From Saprospiraceae bacterium (GTDB lineage Bacteria > Bacteroidota > Bacteroidia > Chitinophagales > Saprospiraceae), in assembly GCA_029263015.1 (NCBI GenBank), contig JAJCYI010000046.1, forward strand, positions 1 through 55,216: a stretch of DNA of 55,216 bases, in the 5' to 3' direction. The notes below the pieces were generated by a model. The model was not told where the DNA came from. It did not search any database and worked only from the letters and a program-made list of their open reading frames with translations. Every line of letters starts with the position of its first letter. The stretch's first letter is position 1. The translations under genes and the position numbers were made by a program. Below are positions 19,258 through 26,443 of the stretch, piece by piece.

Positions 19258-21062
19258 CCAACAATACTTCAACAGTTATGAATTTATCAAAAGCACATAC
19301 TTTCCATATCCCTGTGATGGGAATAGGTTACACGATCGACACTCCTGTAAAAGTGGCACCATATGGAATATCATCGGTCATATCATTGGTAGATGATATT
19401 CTCATTGAAAAAATGAGAAAATTATATTGTGGGAAATTAAATATCGATTTCAAACCAATTACAGATAAAACAGAGGATTTTAGGGCAAAGAGAATTACTT
19501 CGTACCTAAACCTGATCGACAAAATAGTAAAAGAAAAATTTAATGAACTCAAAAATTCATTTTTGGAGAAAAGCAGCGACATCCAGAAATACTTTGACAT
19601 GTTGCCGGACATCTCTCAATTAAAACAAGAATTCAAGCAATTGGCCAGTGATAATAACATAAAAAAAATAACAGACTGGATAAACAAAAACGAATTAATA
19701 GGAAGCATTGACGTAAACATAATGACCAAGCTCGACAGGCCCAATTACAAGGCCAAAGAGAAACTTCCTATTGAATACAATGATGCGCATGCGGCCCTTC
19801 GTGGGTATGCCATGAGCGACTTGCACTCCTCCATTGTCCTTTCTGCGGGAATGAACCCGAGGCTATACGCCTATCTCGAAAAATTCGATGACTTTTTTCC
19901 AGATATACACGGGCAATTAAAAAAGAAGATCATATTAAAAGTAAGTGATTACAGATCTGCTTTGATCCAGGGAAAATTTCTTGCAAAAAAAGGACTATGG
20001 GTTTCAGAATTTAGAATTGAGTCAGGATTAAATTGCGGAGGTCATGCTTTTGCAACAGAAGGTCTTCTTTTAGGGCCGGTGTTGGAAGAGTTTAAAAATA
20101 ATAGAGAAGATTTAATCGACGCTATACACACAATATACACAGAGGCTCTCCAAGCCAAAAAACGACCCTTCCCTGAAAAATCCCTCGCAATAAAGATATC
20201 GGCCCAAGGTGGGGTTGGCACTGTCGAAGAACATGATTTTTTGTTGGATTACTACCAACTCGATTCCGTTGGCTGGGGTTCACCGTTTCTGCTTGTCCCC
20301 GAAGTTACCAACGTCGATGATAGAACCATAAATCAATTGAGTGATGCAAAAGAAGAGGACCTATATTTAAGCGACATATCTCCGCTTGGCGTACCTTTTA
20401 ATAATTTGAGGGGAAACACAAAAGATATAGAAAAACAAAACAATATTGACAAAGGTCGTCCGGGCAGTTCCTGTCCCAAAAAATATTGTTCTTTAAATTC
20501 AGAGGTTACCGAAAAAGAAGTTTGTGTTTCATCAAGACAATATCAACATTTAAAGCTTAAAGAACTTGATGGGAAAGGATTAAACTATGAAGAATATAAA
20601 ACAGAATATGAAAAGGTTTTAGTTAAATCTTGCATTTGTGTCGGGCTTGGAACTTCTGCCCTCATTGTCAACAAGTTGGACACAAAAACAGAGGGAGAGG
20701 GTGTGTCAATTTGCCCTGGCCCCAACATGGCATATTTTTCTGAAATCGTGCCATTGAAAAACATGGTTGATCATATTTACGGAAAAACCAACATCATAAA
20801 AAGAAAAGACCGACCAGATTTGTTTTCCAAAGAACTTTCGATATACATTGATTATTTTAAGAAAAAAATATCGGACATCACCAAGCCTATCACTAACCGG
20901 CAGGCGAAAAAATTACTTACTTTTCAGAACAACCTAAATGAAGGAATAGAGTATTATAAAAACGTATTTTTAAACATGAATTGGGGAACTACTGGCAAGA
21001 CAAGTGATTTCTTAAAACATCTTGAAACTCTTAAAAAAGAACTTAATATTATAAAACTATAA
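19254..21062 (+). CDS. Conserved cysteine-rich protein of unknown function, coupled to the desaturase
   Basis: I do not recognise this 602-residue protein with confidence. It has no signal peptide or membrane segment. The N-terminus (FHIPVMGIGYTIDTPVKVAP) and the later IKISAQGGVGTVEEHDFLL followed by VGWGSPFLLVPE resemble the pattern of TIM-barrel flavoproteins of the nitronate monooxygenase/glutamate synthase type, where GGIGT and VGTRF loops hold the FMN phosphate; this is inference only. Cysteines are placed like cluster or redox sites: C261 (NCGGHAF), C407 and C412 (CPKKYC), C424, C460 and C462 (CIC), C487 (ICPGPN). The middle is Lys-rich and helical. It overlaps the desaturase by 4 bp and is followed 47 bp later by the di-iron protein RIC, so an electron-transfer or iron-linked role is conceivable. 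A second ATG lies at 19278. Confidence 0.85.
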   Translation: MTNNTSTVMNLSKAHTFHIPVMGIGYTIDTPVKVAPYGISSVISLVDDILIEKMRKLYCGKLNIDFKPITDKTEDFRAKRITSYLNLIDKIVKEKFNELKNSFLEKSSDIQKYFDMLPDISQLKQEFKQLASDNNIKKITDWINKNELIGSIDVNIMTKLDRPNYKAKEKLPIEYNDAHAALRGYAMSDLHSSIVLSAGMNPRLYAYLEKFDDFFPDIHGQLKKKIILKVSDYRSALIQGKFLAKKGLWVSEFRIESGLNCGGHAFATEGLLLGPVLEEFKNNREDLIDAIHTIYTEALQAKKRPFPEKSLAIKISAQGGVGTVEEHDFLLDYYQLDSVGWGSPFLLVPEVTNVDDRTINQLSDAKEEDLYLSDISPLGVPFNNLRGNTKDIEKQNNIDKGRPGSSCPKKYCSLNSEVTEKEVCVSSRQYQHLKLKELDGKGLNYEEYKTEYEKVLVKSCICVGLGTSALIVNKLDTKTEGEGVSICPGPNMAYFSEIVPLKNMVDHIYGKTNIIKRKDRPDLFSKELSIYIDYFKKKISDITKPITNRQAKKLLTFQNNLNEGIEYYKNVFLNMNWGTTGKTSDFLKHLETLKKELNIIKL

Positions 21063-21109
21063 TTCAGGAAGGTAGGGAATAATATTTTCCTGAAATAAAT
21101 TAAACTATC

Positions 21110-21826
21110 ATGGAAACCATTAGTGAAAAAACAGTAGCAGAAGTCGTATCTGACAATTATAAATCTGCCGACGTATTTAAAAAATATGGAATAGATTTTT
21201 GTTGTGGCGGAGGCGTAAGCGTTGCCGAAATATGCAAAAGGAAAAACCTCGATTATTCAGAAGTTAAAAACGAATTATTGGCAATTGATTCACAAATTCC
21301 GATGTCGCATGATTTCAATAATTGGGAATTGGATTTCCTAATTGATTACATAACCAATACGCACCATAAATATGTCTCAGGGAACATTCCATTAATTGTT
21401 CAATATTCTGACAAAGTCGCCAGGGTGCATGGCCAAAACCATCCAGAGAATATTGAAATCAATACGTTGTTTCACGAAGCAGCCAATGAGTTAATTGCGC
21501 ACATGCAAAAAGAAGAACAGGTTTTGTTTCCTTATATAAAGTCAATTGTAAAAGCAAAAAGCGAGCATACTGAAATCACAAGCCCGCCATTTGGCACCGT
21601 GCAGAATCCAATCAGGATGATGGAACACGAACATGAAACAGTTGGCGACATCTTCAAAAAGATCGCTGAACTCAGTCATAATTTCACGCCCCCAGATGGA
21701 GCATGTAATACATACAGAGTTCTTTATGCAAAACTAAAGGAATTTGAAACGGACCTGCACCAGCATATTCATTTGGAAAACAATATTTTGTTTCCTAAGG
21801 CAATAAAAATGGAGTCCGGGGAATAG
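21110..21826 (+). CDS. ric: Iron-sulfur cluster repair di-iron protein (RIC/ScdA/YtfE)
   Basis: Hemerythrin-like di-iron protein that helps restore Fe-S clusters after nitric oxide or oxidative damage. The 238-residue protein has the N-terminal ScdA_N (DUF542) segment with the hallmark YGIDFCCGGG (C31, C32), then a four-helix domain with the metal-binding His/Glu: THHKYV, HMQKEEQVLFPYI, MEHEHETVG and HQHIHLENNILFP. Length and order match the family. It stands at the end of a block of iron-dependent oxygenases, which may reflect shared oxygen-related physiology (inference). A palindromic hairpin follows the gene. Confidence 0.93.
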   Translation: METISEKTVAEVVSDNYKSADVFKKYGIDFCCGGGVSVAEICKRKNLDYSEVKNELLAIDSQIPMSHDFNNWELDFLIDYITNTHHKYVSGNIPLIVQYSDKVARVHGQNHPENIEINTLFHEAANELIAHMQKEEQVLFPYIKSIVKAKSEHTEITSPPFGTVQNPIRMMEHEHETVGDIFKKIAELSHNFTPPDGACNTYRVLYAKLKEFETDLHQHIHLENNILFPKAIKMESGE

Positions 21827-21951
21827 GAAAAAGCATTGCTTTTGGGGGATTGGAAATTGAAAATAAGAAATTAGGGGTGTTAAGAATAATTTTAGTGATA
21901 GTACTTTTCGGTAATGGGAACTAATTTGTTGTAAATGTATGCCGGAAATAA

Positions 21952-21984
21952 AGACCTGACAGGTTTTGAAAACCTGTCAGGTCT
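21952..21984 (+). terminator. Palindromic hairpin after ric, dispersed repeat type
   Basis: Near-perfect palindrome with 14-16 bp arms (AGACCTGACAGGTTTT and its complement). A degenerate copy lies at 47335-47367. Repeated use of the same palindrome suggests a dispersed repeat family serving as intergenic hairpins; here it is about 125 bp past the ric stop codon. Confidence 0.6.
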
Positions 21985-22044
21985 GGCCGATAAGTCACCG
22001 GATAAAAAAGGCTGCTGCCGAAATCTTAAAGGCCGATATTTCTC

Positions 22045-22210
22045 TTAAGTAACAAAGCCTAATTATTCGGGTATTTTGAGAATATCTTTTTCCGCTATTT
22101 TTCTCGAAAAAATAAGTCCGTAACTTGGCTATGCACTGATTTTTTCAAAAAAACTATCGAAAAAATCTTACCCTCAAAATTTACCCAAATAATTAACCTT
22201 TGTTACTTAA
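22045..22210. repeat. Long imperfect inverted repeat, 166 bp, ric-queD spacer
   Basis: The left arm (22045-22080) begins TTAAGTAACAAAG and ends TTTTGAG; the right arm (22173-22210) is its reverse complement with only a few mismatches and a two-base indel. The interior is AT-rich. The spacer 21827-22300 has no gene. No target duplication is evident, so it may be an old MITE-like element or a large regulatory stem. Confidence 0.65.
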
Positions 22211-22300
22211 CACCTCTAATTGAAAAAAAGAAATTGAAAAAAAACTGATTTTCATACCTCTTCCATTTTCCAAATTCCCCAGAAGCCACGTCACAGCGAA

Positions 22301-22747
22301 ATGAACAACACGATCCGGCTTTGCAAAATATTCAATTTTGAAATGGCACATGCCCTTTTGGGTTACCATGGCTCTTGCCGAAATATTCATGGGCATTCAT
22401 ACACCTTATTTGTAACGATTATTGGTAAACCATTGCAAGAAGAAAACCACCCCAACGATGGAATGGTCATGGATTTTAAAATACTGAAAAAAATCGTCAA
22501 GGAAAAAATAATTAATCCACTCGACCATGCGCTGGTATTAAATAAGAGAACACCAAACGATGTCATTTCTTCCCTGCAAAAAATGTATGATAAAGTGATA
22601 ATTAAACCTTATCAGCCTACCTGCGAAAATTTGTTATTGGAAATGTCGATTATCCTATCTCCACTGCTCCCAACCGGAGTTAAATTACACCACCTTAAAT
22701 TGCACGAGACTGCTACCTCTTATGCGGAGTGGTATAATGAAGAGTAA
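22301..22747 (+). CDS. queD: 6-pyruvoyl-tetrahydropterin synthase / 6-carboxytetrahydropterin synthase family
   Basis: A 148-residue zinc enzyme acting on dihydroneopterin triphosphate. Zinc ligands H17 (FEMAHAL), H30 and H32 (IHGHSY) are in place, with the CxxxHxH catalytic cysteine C26 typical of QueD, the DHALVLNK motif, and the C-terminal LHETATSYAEW with Glu136. QueD feeds queuosine synthesis, whereas PTPS feeds tetrahydropterin cofactor. The CxxxH spacing favours QueD, but no other que or pterin gene is near. An in-frame continuation upstream of ATG 22301 is not supported. Confidence 0.88.
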   Translation: MNNTIRLCKIFNFEMAHALLGYHGSCRNIHGHSYTLFVTIIGKPLQEENHPNDGMVMDFKILKKIVKEKIINPLDHALVLNKRTPNDVISSLQKMYDKVIIKPYQPTCENLLLEMSIILSPLLPTGVKLHHLKLHETATSYAEWYNEE

Positions 22748-22796
22748 ATTAAAATAGAAATGAAAATGGAAATTTTAAAAGCCACGGGGCTGTTTT

Positions 22797-23036
22797 AATT
22801 TTGAATATCTCTACCGTACACTTTTTTAACCGACCCCAGAGGGGTCAAATGTAGGTAGGAAGGTAAATATTAAAAATGTATGGATTTCGTGCCGTCAGGT
22901 ACGCAACGTTGCGTACCTGACGGCACGACCAACTACTTGTTCCATTTTTTTCTACCCACCTGACTGCCGTCAGGCAAGTTATTAGACCTCTAACGAGGTC
23001 AGAATAAAAAGTGTATGGTTGAGAATTTTGAATATC
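22797..23036. mobile_element. MITE-like element copy 1 with flanking direct repeats
   Basis: The element spans 22809-23023. Terminal inverted repeats are CTCTACCGTACAC (22809-22821) and GTGTATGGTTGAG (23011-23023), 11 of 13 matching. A 13-bp direct repeat, AATTTTGAATATC, borders it at 22797-22809 and 23024-23036 and looks like a target-site duplication. A second copy with the same ends lies at 30610-30817. The centre holds a 38-bp perfect palindrome. There is no coding region, so mobilisation would need a transposase elsewhere. This element fills most of the queD-subtilase gap. Confidence 0.75.
22889..22926. repeat. 38-bp perfect palindrome inside MITE copy 1
   Basis: Both strands read the same over 38 bases: 19-bp arms starting GTGCCGTCAGGTACG meet at AACGTT with no loop. 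As DNA it could form a cruciform; as RNA it is a hairpin. A related short palindrome (CTGACTGCCGTCAGG) follows at 22964-22978. Confidence 0.85.
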
Positions 23037-23051
23037 AAAACACCTACCTAT

Positions 23052-25049
23052 TCAGAATTTAATAAACCTATTTTGAAATAAAACGCTGTTCCCGGTACTC
23101 GCCAACACTTTTATAAAATAGGCTCCCGATGGCAAGTCTGCCACATCAATGGACAGGGTTTCCTGATCGATACCAAACACTTCCAATTGCTGCATGAGCT
23201 TTCCACTTACATTGAAAACAAGTACTGTCATATCGCGGGATTCCCAATCAGCAAAAAGAGAAAGTGCTCCACCGGCCGGATTGGGAGAAACCGACAGATC
23301 GCCGTTGCCTGCCATTCGGACAGAAACAACTTTGGAATACTCAAAACTACCGTCAATGTCCACCATATTCAAGCGGTAATAATTGACACCCGTCCCAGGG
23401 TTTTTATCCAAAAAACTATAACCTGGTGAGGAAGGGGAAAATGGCACTTTGCCAGGGCTTTTCCATTCTGTCCCGTTAACCGAATGTTCTATTTCAAAAT
23501 GGTTGAGGCTTCCTGGCAGGGCCACTGCCCAATCCAGTAGGACACCTTCGCTAGCCAATATGCCGGTAAATTTGACCAGTTCCACAGGTAGCAGGACCAA
23601 TGCCGAATTGACCGCTGCCTCTACATCAATGATGCCGTGACCAAAAACATTATTGGGTACAGAAGTAGGAGTGTCGTTGCCACACCCCTGGCTTGTCGTC
23701 TGCCCTCCCGCTGTGGTTTCAAGCAGGTCTTCAATTTGTGCAACTTGCCCAGCCAAAGAAGGGTCGGCGGAAATCAGCAGTGCCACTGCACCAGCCACAT
23801 GCGGCCCCGCCATGCTAGTGCCGTTCCAGGTGGCATATGCCCCATTCCGGATGCAAGAACGAACACTGACGCCCGGTGCAGCGACATCGGGTTTCATGCG
23901 GTCACTGCCGTCCACCGTTACAGGGCCTCTGCTGCTAAAACTACCAATACCGTTGCTCGAATTTGACGCCCCAACAGAAAAACTTCCGTCGAAAATGGCC
24001 GGCGGGGCATTGACTGTTTCGCAATTACTGCCTGAATTCCCTGCGGAAGCCACCACCACGACGCCTGCCCCCAAGAGGTTGTTGATAGCTGCTTCCATAT
24101 CACTCCAGTTGCCACTGTTACAACCTTCCGATGTTGGGCAGGCCCAAGAATTATTGATAACATGGGGCGCTTTTGAGGGATCAGCATTTTGATCGTTCAA
24201 GTCAGTCGGAGCGAGCAGCCACTCAAAGCATTCGATATAGGTAGTTGGTGTTCCGTTTCCGTTGTCCATGTTTCGGCAGCCGATCCATTTGGCGTCAGGG
24301 GCTACCCCGATTTCGTTGGCCCCATCGAGGCCTACCATCGTTCCCATGGTGTGGGTGCCGTGGTTGTGATCGTCACAAGGTTCAGTTGAATTGACCCCAC
24401 AATCGTTGGACCCTGAGTTGGAATGGATGGCGTCGTGCCAGTTATAGTTGTGGTCAGAAGATTGATTGCTCTCGTCCCATCCACGATATTTCAATTTGAG
24501 AGCTGCTACGTCCCAGTCGTAGCCAGTGTCCTGCCCAGCTACCACCACATCCTCGCCTTTGTAGCCCATTGCCCAGACGTCATCGGCATTGATGTTGGTG
24601 ATGCCCCATTCGAGGGTTCGGAGTCCAGTTTCATCGCGGACAGGTTCTTCTAAGCGAACAACTGGATTTGAATGGATTTCGGCCACTTCCGGCAACTGTG
24701 CCACTGCTTTGAGCAATGCAGGACCACCCTCTGCCCACACCGCATTGATGATCCAGAAAGATCGGTGTTGTACCTGGAATTCTTCAATGGTTTTCAATAC
24801 ATTGAGCTGCGACCGCTCTGCGGTTTCCGAAAGTTTTTGGAAAACATATGCCCCTTTTTCTTCTTTTTTGGTCAGAAATTGTGCTTCGGTGATATTGGCC
24901 TGTTCAGTGAGCACAATGAGGAAATCAACTTCCTGCCCGGCTGAGGCAGTTTGCCAAACGAAAGGGTCTATTTTGGAAAACCAATCCTGGCCTGTGGCGA
25001 AAAGGAAAAAGAACAGGAAGATGAAAGTACATTGTGCCTCAGTCCTCAT
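23052..25049 (-). CDS. Secreted subtilisin-family (S8) serine protease, T9SS type A tail
   Basis: A 665-residue exported protease. A signal peptide lies at about residues 6-20 (FTFIFLFFFLFATG-like core). An I9-like propeptide region (about 40-135) precedes the catalytic domain. The triad is Asp174 (GQDTGYDWD), His230 (NHGTHTMGT) and Ser412 (NGTSMAGPHVAG), with oxyanion Asn338 (ASAGNSG). A fibronectin-like region links to the T9SS type A tail (LSVSPNPAGG..., ending FQNRFIKF). The catalytic domain resembles bacillopeptidase F-like subtilases. The gene stands alone on the minus strand; its start abuts the decayed ATPase fragment, so its promoter may lie within that fragment. Confidence 0.93.
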   Translation of the reverse strand: MRTEAQCTFIFLFFFLFATGQDWFSKIDPFVWQTASAGQEVDFLIVLTEQANITEAQFLTKKEEKGAYVFQKLSETAERSQLNVLKTIEEFQVQHRSFWIINAVWAEGGPALLKAVAQLPEVAEIHSNPVVRLEEPVRDETGLRTLEWGITNINADDVWAMGYKGEDVVVAGQDTGYDWDVAALKLKYRGWDESNQSSDHNYNWHDAIHSNSGSNDCGVNSTEPCDDHNHGTHTMGTMVGLDGANEIGVAPDAKWIGCRNMDNGNGTPTTYIECFEWLLAPTDLNDQNADPSKAPHVINNSWACPTSEGCNSGNWSDMEAAINNLLGAGVVVVASAGNSGSNCETVNAPPAIFDGSFSVGASNSSNGIGSFSSRGPVTVDGSDRMKPDVAAPGVSVRSCIRNGAYATWNGTSMAGPHVAGAVALLISADPSLAGQVAQIEDLLETTAGGQTTSQGCGNDTPTSVPNNVFGHGIIDVEAAVNSALVLLPVELVKFTGILASEGVLLDWAVALPGSLNHFEIEHSVNGTEWKSPGKVPFSPSSPGYSFLDKNPGTGVNYYRLNMVDIDGSFEYSKVVSVRMAGNGDLSVSPNPAGGALSLFADWESRDMTVLVFNVSGKLMQQLEVFGIDQETLSIDVADLPSGAYFIKVLASTGNSVLFQNRFIKF

Positions 25050-25099
25050 ATGATTAAATTTAGTGAATTATTTCTCAATCGATTATGGGGCAGAGGGGA

Positions 25100-25565
25100 A
25101 TGCTACAAAGTTATTATTCTTTTTTTGGAAAAACACCAGCAGGCAAAGTTTCAAAAAGGGTTTTCCTATAAAAATCAAAATTACCTGATATGGATCATTT
25201 TTCTGATCGGACTGCGGCAATACGAGCGCCTTAATGATTCATCGCTCATAGGTAACCTTTTTGAAAACCTCACCATTGCAGAAATTTTGAAAAGAAACCA
25301 CCACCAATACCAGCTCCATGATTATTGGTTTTGGCGGGATTCCAATGCACGTGAAATTGACTTATTGACAAAGAGGGCTGGTGGTTTTGATATAATTGAA
25401 ATAAAGTCAACCCAGACTGTTTTGCCAAAACAATTTAAACAACTGGATTATTTTACAGAAATATCAAAAGGGAAGGTGAAAAGTTAAACATTGATTTATG
25501 GCGGGGAAGATGGCCATGATAGGACAGAGTATATAGTAGACTTGTTTCACTATGCAAATCAATGA
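25100..25565 (+). pseudogene. Decayed DUF4143 ATPase (C-terminal fragment with nonsense codon)
   Basis: From about 25195 the reading matches the C-terminal third of the ATPase at 10725-11879 closely (LIGLRQYERL, NHHQYQLHDYWFWRD, EIDLLTKRAGGFDIIEIKST). The ATP-binding half is missing and the stretch before 25195 is scrambled. The frame then hits TAA at 25485-25487, where the intact paralogue has Lys in GRVKNKTLIYGG; reading on gives TLIYGGEDGHDRTEY, so this is a nonsense mutation. The final residues differ because an inverted-repeat element begins at 25537. No function is expected. Confidence 0.85.
25106..25113 (-). promoter_or_regulatory. Possible promoter -7 box of the subtilase gene
   Basis: On the minus strand the sequence is TAACTTTG, matching the Bacteroidota -7 consensus TAnnTTTG, about 57 bp upstream of the protease ATG. 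No TTTG box was found at the usual 17-23 bp spacing, so support is partial. Confidence 0.35.
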
Positions 25566-25763
25566 ATTACGAATAAAATATTTTAATAAATTGAATTTTA
25601 TATTTTCGTAAAATATAAATAATTATTCGTTAAAAATTGATTATCAATCAATTACAAAACTGAATTTAAATTTATTGAATAGTAGAGTTTTTGCGTCAGT
25701 TTTTAGATTAAATTAAAAACAAATAAATTCTGATAATCAATTAGTTATGACAGAACAAGTCTA
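25537..25763. mobile_element. AT-rich inverted-repeat element at the end of the ATPase pseudogene
   Basis: The ends are TAGACTTGTTT (25537-25547) and GAACAAGTCTA (25753-25763), inverted copies with one mismatch in 11. The 227-bp interior is very AT-rich, has no gene, and contains a 10-bp hairpin (25597-25606 with 25610-25619). The left end begins inside the pseudogene, just where its similarity to the intact paralogue stops, as expected for an insertion. No clear target duplication was seen. It fills the space before the Toprim-like gene. Confidence 0.6.
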
Positions 25764-25789
25764 GTAAAACGATGGGATGATGTGTGAAA

Positions 25790-26440
25790 TTACACTTCAC
25801 TATCCTTATCAATTTCCATAATCCGTTCACAGAATACTTTCAGGCTTGGGTTTAAATGATAGATCTGACGAATTTTCTTTTTAAAATGTATTGACATCTT
25901 CGAATAATATTTCAAATCTTTAGCATCAATATAAAATCCCTCTTTTTGTTTCAATATTCGGTTGAGTGCATCTTTGCAACCGGTGATTTTAGAGGCTGTT
26001 GTTTTTCTGTTACTGAAATAGATGGGAAGCAACCAGCATTCCAATTGATGAACAGAAACTCCAAAAATAATACGTTCTTTAAATTCTTCGAAAAAGCCAT
26101 CTTCGCCATCAATCAACGAAATCAAAAAATCAATTACTTTTTCTATTATCTCTTCTACAGATAAATTCGATGACAATTCGACCTTGTATTTTTCTGGCAA
26201 TTGTTCACTAATCAAAACATCCGTATCCACCTGAACAATTAAATAGTCGTTAAAACCTATAGCAGCTCGGAATTCATCAGAACAACAATAATCAAATACT
26301 TTTACCCAATTTCCAGGTTTATCCGGTGCTGGCTGCAATCGGGTGATAGGTAGGTCAGGGTTTTTAAAAATACCATATAATATATTTTCGATGACGACTT
26401 GGTCGGTCGGCCCTTCAGTGACAAGCCCAAATGAATGCAT
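25790..26440 (-). CDS. Toprim-like protein, partner of the adjacent ATPase
   Basis: A 216-residue protein with a Toprim-type signature: E9 in LVTEGPTD near the N-terminus, then D72 and D74 in IVQVDTDVL, which together form the usual Mg-binding Glu plus DxD set. A later HQLECWLLPIYF resembles the 'E-x-W-L-L' helix of DUF4276-type Toprim proteins. The C-terminus is basic and helical. The start codon lies 3 bp after the stop of the ATPase gene, so the two form one operon. ATPase plus Toprim pairs occur in overcoming-lysogenization-defect (OLD)-like and PARIS antiphage systems; nuclease activity here is inference. Confidence 0.8.
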   Translation of the reverse strand: MHSFGLVTEGPTDQVVIENILYGIFKNPDLPITRLQPAPDKPGNWVKVFDYCCSDEFRAAIGFNDYLIVQVDTDVLISEQLPEKYKVELSSNLSVEEIIEKVIDFLISLIDGEDGFFEEFKERIIFGVSVHQLECWLLPIYFSNRKTTASKITGCKDALNRILKQKEGFYIDAKDLKYYSKMSIHFKKKIRQIYHLNPSLKVFCERIMEIDKDSEV

Positions 26441-26443
26441 GTT

